From Ketobacter sp036337295 (GTDB lineage Bacteria; Pseudomonadota; Gammaproteobacteria; Pseudomonadales; Ketobacteraceae): a stretch of DNA of 64,000 bases. The stretch covers positions 868,001-932,000 of the forward strand of contig JAYZEN010000001.1 of assembly GCA_036337295.1 (NCBI GenBank), read 5' to 3'. This document shows, piece after piece, positions 1 through 8,792 of the stretch. The notes under the pieces are model-generated. The model was not told where the DNA came from and ran no database searches. It saw only the letters and a list, made by a program, of their open reading frames with translations. Numbering within the stretch: position 1 is the first letter of the stretch; every line of letters begins with the position of its first letter. The translations under genes and the position numbers were made by a program.

Positions 1-2
1 AG

Positions 3-941
3 GAACGCCATGAAGCCGGCACCCCCTGGGGTGAGCACATGGTGCTGGTGCGCTCGGCCTGGTCGGCCAAAACCCTGGAAGGGGCACTGATCGAGCGCAA
101 TATCCCCTACCGCTTTGTCGGCGGCACCAGCCTGCTGGAAGCGGCTCATGTGAAGGATCTGCTGTCCCTGTGTCGGGCCGCCATCAGCGCCTACGATGAG
201 CTGGCCTGGATTCGTTACCTGAAGTGCTGGCCCAAAATCGGCGATACCACGGCCGCCAAAATTGTGCAGCAGCTGATTGCACTGGACCCGGCGGACAATC
301 CCCTACAGGTGTTGGAAACTGCGCTCGCCAAGCGCGCAGACATCCGCCAGGGCATCGCCCTGATCCAGCAGTATCGCTCGGAGCCCAGCACCGCCCTCAA
401 ACTGGGCGCAGAACACCTGGGTAACGCCCTCTCCCAGCGCTACGACCGCTGGGAAAGCCGCCTGGGGGATCTGCGTCTGTTATCGGAACTGGCCCTGCGC
501 TACAAGGACCTGCTGGGGTTTGTGGAGGCCTACACCCTGGACCCGGTATCCAATACCGAAGCGGAGAAAGCGGACCAGGAAGACTGCGTGACCCTCATCA
601 CCGTCCACAGCGCCAAGGGTACAGAAGCGCCAGTGTGCTACTGCCTGGGGGTGCAGCCGGGCATGTATCCCCACCTGCGCAGCCTGGGGGACAAGGAGGC
701 GGAAGAAGAGGAGCGCCGTATTCTCTACGTCGCCCTGACCCGGGCCCAAAATGAGTTGGTGATTACCCGGGCCGGGGACAGCAGCCAGACCGTGTTCCAC
801 GGCGGCTCATTTGTGCACGGGGCCAGCAGCAGTTATTTTCTGGAGTACCTGCCCTCGAACCTGGTGGAATATCAGCATTTTGGCTATCACCAGGGGCACG
901 GCGGCGGTTCGGTGCTGGATGAGCTGCTGGACTTTGAGTAG
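3..941 (+). CDS. UvrD/Rep-family ATP-dependent DNA helicase, C-terminal part
   Basis: This is the C-terminal 312 codons of a superfamily 1 helicase; the reading frame is open to the left window edge, so the Walker A half is missing. Motif V-like VTLITVHSAKGTE lies near 591-629, and the motif VI stretch RRILYVALTRA follows near 717-749; it carries the arginine finger used in ATP hydrolysis. Such proteins unwind DNA in repair or replication restart. The 3' end stops about 90 bases before the next gene, which has its own Fur-like promoter, so they are probably not co-transcribed. UvrD, Rep or a related helicase cannot be separated without the N-terminus. Confidence 0.9.
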   Translation, partial: ERHEAGTPWGEHMVLVRSAWSAKTLEGALIERNIPYRFVGGTSLLEAAHVKDLLSLCRAAISAYDELAWIRYLKCWPKIGDTTAAKIVQQLIALDPADNPLQVLETALAKRADIRQGIALIQQYRSEPSTALKLGAEHLGNALSQRYDRWESRLGDLRLLSELALRYKDLLGFVEAYTLDPVSNTEAEKADQEDCVTLITVHSAKGTEAPVCYCLGVQPGMYPHLRSLGDKEAEEEERRILYVALTRAQNELVITRAGDSSQTVFHGGSFVHGASSSYFLEYLPSNLVEYQHFGYHQGHGGGSVLDELLDFE

Positions 942-968
942 TACCGTCACCAACACAACGACACAAAT

Positions 969-987
969 CAAAATACAAATCGTTATC
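969..987 (+). promoter_or_regulatory. Candidate Fur box
   Basis: The 19 bases match 13 of 19 positions of the classical GATAATGATAATCATTATC Fur consensus, with the right half (AATC-TTATC) nearly perfect. It lies about 47 bases before the membrane protein/TonB receptor pair, which suggests iron-repressed expression. Seen by eye only. Confidence 0.55.
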
Positions 988-1033
988 ACTAAATAGTATC
1001 CTCCCAAAATATAGGTTTATTGGGGATACTGTC

Positions 1034-1477
1034 ATGGGCCACTACGCCGTCATTCACATCGTCCATCTGTTCTGCGCCATCGCCTTCATCGGGGTGGTGT
1101 TTTTTGAAGTGTTCATTCTGGAAGGCATCCGCCACCACATCGGCGCCACCCTGATGCCCCAGGTGGAACAGGGGATCATCGGCCGTGCCAAACGGGTCAT
1201 GCCCTGGTTTGTGGGCACCTTGTTTTTATCCGGTATCGCCCTGGCCTGGTTCCATTACAGCAATCTGGGCAGCCCGTTCGACAGCTCCCTGGGCATCTTG
1301 CTGGGGGTTAAAATCCTGTTGGCATTGAGCGTACTGGCCCATTTCGTCAACGCCATGATGGCGGCACAAAGCGGATGCATGGATTCTTCCCGCTTTCAGA
1401 TCACTCACCTCAGCGTGTTCATTCACATGGTGCTGATTGTGATCCTGGCCAAGGTCATGTTCTACGTGCACTGGTAG
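1034..1477 (+). CDS. Small integral membrane protein, CopD-like, paired with TonB receptor
   Basis: This 147-residue protein has four predicted membrane helices (about residues 5-28, 52-72, 83-105 and 122-145) and histidines inside or next to them (H3, H8, H11, H104 region, H126, H133), as in small b-haem or CopD-type membrane proteins. The family assignment is tentative. It ends 6 bases before the TonB-dependent receptor and shares the Fur-like upstream site, so a role in metal (iron or copper) uptake or reduction at the inner membrane is inferred. No catalytic motif is decisive. Confidence 0.7.
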   Translation: MGHYAVIHIVHLFCAIAFIGVVFFEVFILEGIRHHIGATLMPQVEQGIIGRAKRVMPWFVGTLFLSGIALAWFHYSNLGSPFDSSLGILLGVKILLALSVLAHFVNAMMAAQSGCMDSSRFQITHLSVFIHMVLIVILAKVMFYVHW

Positions 1478-1483
1478 CCGCCC

Positions 1484-3697
1484 ATGGCCGCAGTATCCGG
1501 GCACAGGGTCCACTTTGCCAGGGTCCACTTCGCCCTGCCTGGACTCTGCCTTATCGGTGGCGCACTGTTTGGCGCGGCCGGCATCGCACAGGCGGAACAG
1601 CCGATCCGGGAGCGCACAACCAACCGTTATCTGGAAACCGTCCAGGTTACCGCCACGCCACCGCAGGAAGCTCTGGTGGAGTCGGAGAACGACCTGCAGG
1701 AAGCGCTGCAAACGGTGCCCGGCGGTACCAACCTGGTATCCCTGGCACAGCCGCAAAAGATCAGCACCCTGTCGGACGCCCTCAACTACCAGCCGGGCAT
1801 CATCGTACAGGAGTTCTTTGGTGGCCTGGACCAGCCCCGGCTCAACATCCGCGGTTCCGGCATCCAGGGCAACCCGGTGTCCCGGGGGGTGCTGCTGCGC
1901 CAGAATCACCTGCCCCTGAACGACGCCGACGGCTCGTTTATTATCGGCCTGGTGAATCTGCGGGACACCCGCATGATCAGTGTCCATCGGGGCGCCAACA
2001 GCCGGGTGCCGGGCTCCTTCACCTTGGGCGGCGATCTCAACTTCATCACCCGCCAGGGTTCCGCGCCGGACCAGCCCGAACCAACCCTGCGCGTGGGCTT
2101 TGAAGGCGGCAGCTTCGGCCAACAGATGATCCACATGGGCTACGACTCCGGTGCCGAGCGTCACAGTTGGCATGGCAGCCTGACTGATGAGCAGGCGGAA
2201 GGCTACCGGTACCACTCTGCTTCCCGCCGCCAGCAGCTGCACATCAACCTGGCATCCCAGTGGACCCAGCAGCTCAGCAATTACAGCTACCTGAGCCACA
2301 CGGACATGCACTTCGACATGCCTTTTGTACTGCCGGAAGACACCGCCGAATCCCACCCGCGCTGGGTGTTTGGGGATGGCGTACCGGTGTCCGGCCTGCT
2401 GCCGGATGGCATAGCACTGCCACCGTTCATTGACGTGGACAATGTGGCTAACCAGTTCCTCAATATGTATCGACGGGACCCTCATCGCAGCACCGAGCAA
2501 CTGCGCCTGACCAACCGCACCACCTACTGGCACGACCACTACGAACACAGCCTGGGACTGTACTGGCAACAGACTGACGACGCCTTTGTCGATCCTTTCA
2601 GCCACATTGACACCGACAGCGAAACCCTGGGTGGCCTGTGGACCCTGGATGCCCAGCCCACTGCCTACCTGCATTACCAGGTGGGGCTGGACTACAGCCA
2701 CAGCGACATGCCGCGGGACTACACCGGCAACCACCCGTTCCAGGGCAGCCCGGTGGAACCGGCCTACGCACGCTTCGACCTGGAGGCGGAGAACCGCGCG
2801 TTCTCCCTGCTGTTCGACCTGGATCTGCTGCCACAGCTGACCCTGAATGGCCAATGGCAATGGGGGCAGGCCCACCGCAAGGCCAGGGAGCAAGGCGGCG
2901 ATGCCATGGACGAACGCTGGACGTTTTCCCTGCCCAAGCTGGGCCTGATCTATCGCCCGGACTCGTATGCCTGGCGTAGCTTCCTCAACCTGAGCAAGAG
3001 CATCGAGCTGCCCACGTTCTGGGAGATCGTGGGGGTGGACATCAACCCCTTGCTGACCTGGATGTCCGACGCTTATGTGCAGTCCATCGAACCCCAGACC
3101 GCCGTCACCCTGGAATGGGGGATTGACCAGAAACTGGCAGCGGACCGCTACTGGGAACTGGTGCTCTACCACAGCCGGATCGAAGACGAGTTGATTTCCA
3201 CCGCCAGTCAGTTCGGGGTCATCGCCACCACCGAAAACTACGCCGGGGACACGGTACACCAGGGCATTGAAGCCGGCTTCGGCGGACGCTGGGGGAAACT
3301 GATCTATCGTGCCAGCTGGACCTACAGTGACTTTTATTTTGCCGAGGGGGAGTTTGCCGGTAATCGGATCGCCGGGGTGCCAGAGAATCTGATCATGCTG
3401 GAAACCCTGCTGCAGGAAGGCGATTTTCGCTTTGGCCCCAACTTGACCTGGGTGCCCGACGACAACCCGGTGGACCACGCCAACAGCCTGGGCCAGGGTG
3501 CCTACGCCTTGCTGGGTTTCAATCTGCGCTATCAGCCGAACGCGCTGCTGCAGGGGTATTGCACCGTCAGCAATCTGCTGGATGAAGTCTACAACGCCAG
3601 CTACGTGGTGCGGGCGCAATCCAGCGCGGAACTACCCACTTTTCTGCCGGGCAACGGACGCAGCGTTGTGTTGGGTCTACAACTCAGCCTGCGTTGA
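1484..3697 (+). CDS. TonB-dependent outer membrane receptor, ferric siderophore type
   Basis: This 737-residue protein has an N-terminal export signal (about residues 1-37, ending AQA), a TonB box-like segment ETVQVTA near residues 50-56, a plug domain with the LNIRGSGIQG motif near residue 125, and a long beta-barrel C-terminus. The plug subtype resembles Fe(III)-dicitrate/FecA-type receptors. It would import a ferric chelate across the outer membrane with TonB-ExbBD energy. It is translated directly after the upstream membrane protein, and the Fur-like box at 969 supports iron regulation. The substrate cannot be read from the sequence. The last residue is Arg rather than the usual aromatic residue of barrel proteins. 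Confidence 0.9.
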   Translation: MAAVSGHRVHFARVHFALPGLCLIGGALFGAAGIAQAEQPIRERTTNRYLETVQVTATPPQEALVESENDLQEALQTVPGGTNLVSLAQPQKISTLSDALNYQPGIIVQEFFGGLDQPRLNIRGSGIQGNPVSRGVLLRQNHLPLNDADGSFIIGLVNLRDTRMISVHRGANSRVPGSFTLGGDLNFITRQGSAPDQPEPTLRVGFEGGSFGQQMIHMGYDSGAERHSWHGSLTDEQAEGYRYHSASRRQQLHINLASQWTQQLSNYSYLSHTDMHFDMPFVLPEDTAESHPRWVFGDGVPVSGLLPDGIALPPFIDVDNVANQFLNMYRRDPHRSTEQLRLTNRTTYWHDHYEHSLGLYWQQTDDAFVDPFSHIDTDSETLGGLWTLDAQPTAYLHYQVGLDYSHSDMPRDYTGNHPFQGSPVEPAYARFDLEAENRAFSLLFDLDLLPQLTLNGQWQWGQAHRKAREQGGDAMDERWTFSLPKLGLIYRPDSYAWRSFLNLSKSIELPTFWEIVGVDINPLLTWMSDAYVQSIEPQTAVTLEWGIDQKLAADRYWELVLYHSRIEDELISTASQFGVIATTENYAGDTVHQGIEAGFGGRWGKLIYRASWTYSDFYFAEGEFAGNRIAGVPENLIMLETLLQEGDFRFGPNLTWVPDDNPVDHANSLGQGAYALLGFNLRYQPNALLQGYCTVSNLLDEVYNASYVVRAQSSAELPTFLPGNGRSVVLGLQLSLR

Positions 3698-3732
3698 ATG
3701 CCACTCAACAACTCAGTCAGTAATAGCAGGCA

Positions 3733-3756
3733 GAAAAAAGGCCTCCGCAGAGGCCT
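3733..3756 (-). terminator. Intrinsic terminator of the 3784-4506 gene
   Basis: A 7-bp perfect stem (AGGCCTC/GAGGCCT) with a 4-base loop is followed on the minus strand by six T residues. It sits just after the stop codon of the minus-strand gene and also separates it from the convergent TonB receptor. Confidence 0.8.
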
Positions 3757-3783
3757 CTTCCCGATTCCGCAACCGCGCTGCGC

Positions 3784-4506
3784 TTAGGGCAGGGACGGTA
3801 CCCGCACGAAATGCACGCTGTGGTTCTCCACCACCCGCTGGTTGTCATCGTTCACTTCGTTGATCGAACCCAGCCGTACAAACAGGCTGCCATCTTCAGA
3901 GGATTGGAAACTGTCTTCCTCTTCGCCTTCCCACACAATGGTCACGATGCCGGTACTTTCGTTCACCGACCAGGTGCTGGTGCCTGACGTGTCTTCCCAG
4001 CTATCGGTGCTGGAATCCATGTTATTGGTCTGCACACCGCCTGGATCGTTCATGGGGTCTTCATCATAGAGGAAGGTGGAGCCCTCGGCTTCGGATTCCG
4101 CAGCCGCCAGTTCCGTGATGGTGCCATCGCCATTAAAGATGATGGTGGAACCACCTCCCCCCATCAGGAAGCGAACGTAGTCGGTCATACTGCCATCGCC
4201 TTTATCCGCGCCGAAATACGCATGGTAGGTCCAGCTCAGCTTGTAAGTGGAACCGGTGATGCGCTCCTGGTAAGTGGTGGTCTCATGCTCCGCCTCCAAC
4301 GCTTCAATGCGCGCCAGCAGTGCGGCAATGGCGGCTTCGTTGGTGTTGACGCCGTTGGCCACCGCGGTGAAATTGGCGTTCACACTGGCGGCGGTGGCCG
4401 CCTGTCCGGCACTGAACGAGGTCACACTGACTTCCGCCATGGCAGAAGAGGCTCCGGCAATGGCCAGACTTAAAAGAGATGCGCTAAACACAGTTTTCAG
4501 TTTCAT
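3784..4506 (-). CDS. Secreted hypothetical protein with short coiled coil
   Basis: The 240-residue product starts at MKLKTVFS, chosen because a GAGG ribosome site lies 9 bases upstream; a longer frame to 4545 has no site. Residues 1-24 are a clear signal peptide ending AMA. A heptad-like segment (EAAIAALLARIEALEAE) near residues 53-72 could mediate oligomerisation. The rest is acidic and rich in Ser, Thr and Gly, with WTYHAYFGADKGDGSMTDYVRF near residues 95-116, and resembles periplasmic or surface beta-rich proteins. It follows the TSP3-repeat lipoprotein by 53 bases in the same direction and may share its transcript. No known family recognised. Confidence 0.75.
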   Translation of the reverse strand: MKLKTVFSASLLSLAIAGASSAMAEVSVTSFSAGQAATAASVNANFTAVANGVNTNEAAIAALLARIEALEAEHETTTYQERITGSTYKLSWTYHAYFGADKGDGSMTDYVRFLMGGGGSTIIFNGDGTITELAAAESEAEGSTFLYDEDPMNDPGGVQTNNMDSSTDSWEDTSGTSTWSVNESTGIVTIVWEGEEEDSFQSSEDGSLFVRLGSINEVNDDNQRVVENHSVHFVRVPSLP

Positions 4507-4559
4507 GGATTCTATCCTCAAAAATTCAATTCTGTTCGTATTCATTCAATGGCTGGCGA

Positions 4560-6206
4560 TCATTGCCAGGTGCTGCCGTCGTCCCAGTTAAACTGGTCCC
4601 AGACGGCGCCGGTGGGGGTTTCATCCTCTTCACAGGCGTCACCCACACCATCGTCATCGGTATCGGTCTGTTGCGGATTACTCACGCTGGGGCAGTTGTC
4701 GGCATTGTCACCAATCTGATCGCCGTCACTGTCCGCGGTTTCACCGGGATCATCGGGGAAGGCGTCGGCGTTGTCGCCAATCTGGTCACCATCAGAGTCC
4801 GCCCACTCAGTGGGGTCGTTGGGGAACAGGTCGCCGTTGTCGCCCACGTTATCGCCGTCGCTGTCGGTGGTTTCATCAGGGTCGGCGGGGAAGGCATCGG
4901 CGTTATCGCCCACCTGATCGCCGTCGGAGTCCAACCACTCGTTGGGGTCGTTGGGGAATACGTCGGCGTTGTCACCCACGTTGTCACCGTCGCTGTCGGT
5001 GGTTTCAGTGGGATCAGTGGGGAAGGCATCGGCGTTATCACCCACCTGGTCACCATCGGAGTCCGCCCACTCTTCAGGATCGTTGGGGAACACGTCGGCG
5101 TTGTCACCCACGTTGTCACCATCGCTGTCGGTGGTTTCGGAATCGTCCATAGGGAAGGCATCGTTCAGGTCATCCACGCCATCGCCGTCGGAATCCGGGG
5201 TGGGGTCCACCGCCGCCGGGGTGGTTTCGGCGTCTTCAATGTCCGTGGTGCTGGTGGTTACGCCGGTGCTTTGCTTCTCGGCGATCAGCACGTCGCTCAC
5301 CTCCGTCAGAGGGGTGCTGGTACCGGGAATGGTGAGGGTGGCCGGGTCCACCGTGACCGATGCGCCCACATCGGGTACATCCGCCATCACCGCCAGGGCA
5401 CCATCGTCATCCTGGCCATCCAGGGTGCCGTCGGAGAGGTCTGACGCCAGGGCCGCGAACATTTCATCGGTGGTGGCGGTGCTGGAGGCGTTGGCCGCCA
5501 CCGCATCGTCTTTCAGCTTCTGGGCAATGGCGGCCACCCCTTCCAGGGCGGTGCGATAGTTCAACACGGCACTCTGGCTGGCGGCGTCAGTGGTTGCGTC
5601 GTTGATCAGGGGCGACTGGCTCATCAGGTCCAGTGTATCCACCAGGCCAAAACCCAGGCTGGATTTCACCTGGGACTGGGCGACCGGCAGCGCCGCCAGG
5701 AACTCGGCTTCGCTGAGGCTGCCGTCGTCATCGCCGCTGTAACCCAGGGTATCCTTGTCGCCGTTCTTCCGGGCCAGATCCACCACCAGAGTGGTAAGGG
5801 GTGTTGCATACGCATTCCCGCTCATCAGGTCTGCCGCGTCCCGCACCGTCACCATGCGGGTGATGACCGGCGCCACGCCGGTGGTGAGGTCCACCGTGTC
5901 GGCATCTGCCACCATCTCCAGCAGCACAGGACCGGTGGTACTGGAGGCAATGGCCAGGCCGGTTATGGCCGCCTGCTCGTTGGTGGAACCGGAATCCAGC
6001 AGGCTGCCTTTCAGATCGGCGGCGCTGGTATCCAGGGCATAGGCCCGGACCGTGGCATTCACCAACGGCCCTTTGACGGCACTGCCGGATACAGAAGTTG
6101 TGGGGGTGGGCGTCGGTGAGGAGGAGGAACTGGAGCCTCCCCCACCACCGCCACCACATCCGGTCATCGCTACAGCGACAGCCAGACACAGCGGTTTCAG
6201 CTTCAT
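4560..6206 (-). CDS. Lipoprotein with thrombospondin type 3 calcium-binding repeats
   Basis: The 548-residue product has a lipobox MTGC (Cys17), then a low-complexity Gly/Ser/Thr/Pro linker (residues 18-40). Next comes a globular part (about 40-330) containing an EF-hand-like DDDGSLSEAEF. Eight 22-residue repeats of the DSDGDxVGDNADxFPxDP type span residues 338-513, followed by a TSP3 terminal CP...DACEED segment and an aromatic tail. TSP3 repeats wrap calcium ions and act as rigid stalks on exported proteins. It is likely anchored in the outer membrane. It lies 178 bases after two LuxR-type regulators on the same strand, which may control it (inference). Confidence 0.85.
   Translation of the reverse strand: MKLKPLCLAVAVAMTGCGGGGGGGSSSSSSPTPTPTTSVSGSAVKGPLVNATVRAYALDTSAADLKGSLLDSGSTNEQAAITGLAIASSTTGPVLLEMVADADTVDLTTGVAPVITRMVTVRDAADLMSGNAYATPLTTLVVDLARKNGDKDTLGYSGDDDGSLSEAEFLAALPVAQSQVKSSLGFGLVDTLDLMSQSPLINDATTDAASQSAVLNYRTALEGVAAIAQKLKDDAVAANASSTATTDEMFAALASDLSDGTLDGQDDDGALAVMADVPDVGASVTVDPATLTIPGTSTPLTEVSDVLIAEKQSTGVTTSTTDIEDAETTPAAVDPTPDSDGDGVDDLNDAFPMDDSETTDSDGDNVGDNADVFPNDPEEWADSDGDQVGDNADAFPTDPTETTDSDGDNVGDNADVFPNDPNEWLDSDGDQVGDNADAFPADPDETTDSDGDNVGDNGDLFPNDPTEWADSDGDQIGDNADAFPDDPGETADSDGDQIGDNADNCPSVSNPQQTDTDDDGVGDACEEDETPTGAVWDQFNWDDGSTWQ
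4668..5195 (-). repeat. Tandem 66-bp repeats coding TSP3 units
   Basis: Eight head-to-tail 66-bp units lie inside the lipoprotein gene. They alternate between units ending in a Glu-Thr-Thr-like and a Glu-Trp-Ala-like signature, so the higher-order period is 132 bp. They are coding repeats, not CRISPR. Confidence 0.85.
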
Positions 6207-6383
6207 TCAAACACTCCTAAGAAAGACCGAATGGATCGACAAATGGGCACCCGCAGTGGTGTGCTGAACTAAAGCTAGCAGTGGAGGGGGATTTCAGAAT
6301 CACCCAATCGGGTGAAAATGACTGACCGGTTTAAAATCGGGGGGCGTGATCAGGGGCCATGATCGGGGGTTGGAATCAAAGGG

Positions 6384-7556
6384 TTAAAGAGGGGACGGTG
6401 GCGCCAGCAGCGCCGGGTGGGTCATCAGGGTCACCACCAGCTCAGTCTGGGTGCTGACCCCCACTTTGCGAAAAATACGCCGCAACTGGGTGCGCAGGGT
6501 TTCCTTGGATTTGTTCTGCTGCTGTGCCAGTTCCGCCAGGGTCTGCCCCTGCACCAGGGCATCACACAGGCCCTGCTCCGCTGCCGTCAGGCCGAAGATC
6601 GGTTGCAAGGGTGACAGGTCCACCCCCACACTGCCCTCCTCCGCATAGATGAACACCAGGGCCGCAGCAGAGGTAACCGTCTGGGTACCGCGATCCCGCA
6701 GGGGCAGGAACACCAGGGTGAACGGGGGGTGCGGAGGGCGCTCGATGCGCAGGATCTCCGGTTCCAGCTCATATTGACCCAGGGCCAGCTTGACCGCCGC
6801 CATCACCTGGAACCCCACCCGGCTGTTCTCCTGGGGGTCCCCCAGATCGAAGCGGCCATCCTGGATCCGGATGCCACCCTGCTGCTCCAGAAACTGCCTG
6901 GCGGCGGAATTCAGGTGCGTCATCTCGAACTTCTCATCGAACAGCAGCGCCGGAGGCTGCAACAACGACAGCCAGCGGTCGATGCTGTGCTGCTGGTCGC
7001 GGGCGTCCACCAACCCCCGATGCAGTTCCAGACCCCGCTGCAGGTGGGGCAGCAGGCGGTCCAGCACCGCCAGTTCCGGCTCCAGAAACGGTCCCTGCTC
7101 GTCGCGCCGATGCAGCACCACAAAACCCACCCAATCTCCGTCTCTCAATAGCAGGCCCATGGCCACATCGCGAATGCCCTGCGGATTGGCCCAGGTCTGG
7201 TAGACCTCACTCCGGGCCTGATAGTCCGCGGCATCCGGCAGATGGGCTTCGATGCTGTAGAAGCGCCCCACCGGGGACTGCATCACATGCTGCAACAGGC
7301 GGTCTTTATGGGCCAGGTCGCCAGCCACATACACCGCCAGGTACAGGGGTTCGATATTCCAGGGCCAACCGCCCTTGATTTCCCGGGTCTGCAGGTTGCT
7401 GATCCCGATGCTGCCGGAGCGCAGCGCCATCACCTCCGCCAGCTGTGCCATAAAGTCCTGAAAAAACTGGGCTGTACCCACCCCGGCATAGAACCGGGCG
7501 ATCAAGTCGCCCTCCTCCGCATCGAACCGCCTCAGGCGCTCAGCCAACCCCACCAT
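6384..7556 (-). CDS. LuxR-type transcriptional regulator
   Basis: This 390-residue protein starts at MVGLAERLRRF. The open frame extends upstream to 7787, but that part is the wrong frame of the preceding gene. The N-terminal two thirds look like a PAS/GAF-type sensor region, with LFDEKFEMTHLNSAARQFL around residue 215. The C-terminus has a LuxR helix-turn-helix: FGLTAAEQGLCDALVQGQT followed by KSKETLRTQLRRIFRKVGV (about residues 323-375). The start codon lies one base after the stop of the upstream LuxR gene, so the two are probably translationally coupled. A phosphorylation domain is absent; the signal is unknown. Confidence 0.85.
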   Translation of the reverse strand: MVGLAERLRRFDAEEGDLIARFYAGVGTAQFFQDFMAQLAEVMALRSGSIGISNLQTREIKGGWPWNIEPLYLAVYVAGDLAHKDRLLQHVMQSPVGRFYSIEAHLPDAADYQARSEVYQTWANPQGIRDVAMGLLLRDGDWVGFVVLHRRDEQGPFLEPELAVLDRLLPHLQRGLELHRGLVDARDQQHSIDRWLSLLQPPALLFDEKFEMTHLNSAARQFLEQQGGIRIQDGRFDLGDPQENSRVGFQVMAAVKLALGQYELEPEILRIERPPHPPFTLVFLPLRDRGTQTVTSAAALVFIYAEEGSVGVDLSPLQPIFGLTAAEQGLCDALVQGQTLAELAQQQNKSKETLRTQLRRIFRKVGVSTQTELVVTLMTHPALLAPPSPL

Positions 7557-7557
7557 G

Positions 7558-8604
7558 TCAGCGGCGCCCAACCCAGTACGCAGGATTGAAAAACAGGCGG
7601 CGGGCCAGTTGGGCGGTGGTCTGCACCCCGGTTTTGCGATAAATGGAACGTAGCTGGGATTTGATGGTGTTAATGGAACGGTTCTGCAGGCGGGCGATAT
7701 CGGTGGGTTCCTGCCCCGCCAACACCCATTGGCACACTGCCGTCTCCGCCGCACTGAGGCCATAGATCGAATCCAGGATGGTTGCATTCAACAGGGGATG
7801 GCGACGGCTGTCCGGCAGGCTGTAGATGCGCACCGGGTAGGCACCCCATTGCTCTTCGAACAGGAAGCGGGCGGCCAGCTCCACCCCGTCACAGGTCAAC
7901 CGCTGGCGGCTGGAATCGAATTTCAACCCGGACCAGTCGGCCGCTGCCAACCGCGTGTCAGCCTGTGCCGGGGCGGCCTCGGCCAGCAACCGTTGCAGCA
8001 GGCGGCAGGTGGTGAAGTTGGCACTTTCCACTTGGCTGTGCTGGTTCAGTACCACCAGGGGCAGCGGCACCAGCTGCAGCAAACAGTGGGTGACCTCAAG
8101 CCGCTGCAAAGGTTGCCTGAGCTTACCCAGCAAGGCATTAACCTGGGCCAGCTGCGGCAGTGTGTACAGCATGATGTCGGAGAAGCGGGGGCCATAGTCG
8201 CGGGGGCACAGCGGGTCCAGATTTGGCCGCAGCATTAGCACCACCTCACAGCGGGCGCTGGCATGGGTCATCACAAGCCAGGGCGGGGCACCTGTCAGCG
8301 TATACAGCGACAGGCAACCGTCCTTATGGAAGTGCTGATAGGGCGTCTGCCGGTCCAGGCCAGACTGCCCGATTCCGCCTGCGGGCAATGCAGAATCAGA
8401 ACGACACCACTCAGATACCGCGTCCGTCTCCTTACAGGTGATGCGAATCATCTCCACCTCACCTGCCAGCAGCTCTCCTAATCCGGTTATGGATTGCTCG
8501 AGCCGGGACCGGTCGTGCAAACCGGCATACAGCTGGTTCACCCAGCTACGGGCAGCCGACAGGGAAGCGGGGGTCAACCGCTGTGTCTGGTCTTGCAACA
8601 ACAT
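7558..8604 (-). CDS. LuxR-type transcriptional regulator, tandem paralogue
   Basis: This 348-residue protein has the same architecture as its downstream neighbour: an unassigned sensor region (LPLVVLNQHSQVESANFTTCRLL near residue 190 corresponds to the PAS-like segment) and a C-terminal LuxR helix-turn-helix, YGLSAAETAVCQWVLAG then NTIKSQLRSIYRKTGV. The end of the gene and the start of the next are one base apart, so both regulators are made together. Tandem divergent copies suggest heteromer formation or two linked signals (inference). The 188 bases upstream of it also carry the terminator of the neighbouring gene. Confidence 0.85.
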   Translation of the reverse strand: MLLQDQTQRLTPASLSAARSWVNQLYAGLHDRSRLEQSITGLGELLAGEVEMIRITCKETDAVSEWCRSDSALPAGGIGQSGLDRQTPYQHFHKDGCLSLYTLTGAPPWLVMTHASARCEVVLMLRPNLDPLCPRDYGPRFSDIMLYTLPQLAQVNALLGKLRQPLQRLEVTHCLLQLVPLPLVVLNQHSQVESANFTTCRLLQRLLAEAAPAQADTRLAAADWSGLKFDSSRQRLTCDGVELAARFLFEEQWGAYPVRIYSLPDSRRHPLLNATILDSIYGLSAAETAVCQWVLAGQEPTDIARLQNRSINTIKSQLRSIYRKTGVQTTAQLARRLFFNPAYWVGRR

Positions 8605-8749
8605 CAGTTCGGAATCACTTTTGATCGGGTTTGCCGGATTGGGTTTGCTGCAGTATAGGTTACGGAGAACTCATTTTCTAACCACATGCCCTACACCGCA
8701 GGCCATGCTGACGGTATGCAATCCCATAAAAACCGGAATATAAACCATA

Positions 8750-8775
8750 AAAAAAGGAAGCCTTTGGCTTCCTTT
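8750..8775 (-). terminator. Intrinsic terminator of the His-rich protein gene
   Basis: The stem AAAGGAAGCC/GGCTTCCTTT (loop of 3) is followed on the minus strand by a T tract. It lies 18 bases after the stop of the gene at 8793. Confidence 0.85.
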
Positions 8776-8792
8776 CCGGCTTGCACCGGGTG

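Noticed and set aside
1226..3619. 797-codon frame antisense to the TonB receptor
   Set aside because: It mirrors a clearly homologous receptor gene, lacks any family motif, and arises from GC-rich third positions.
4563..5444. Plus-strand frame and apparent CRISPR-like repeats antisense to the lipoprotein
   Set aside because: The repeats encode TSP3 units in the minus-strand gene; there are no unique spacers of CRISPR type.
7557..7787. N-terminal extension of the second LuxR gene
   Set aside because: It overlaps the conserved helix-turn-helix end of the upstream regulator in another frame and has no ribosome site.
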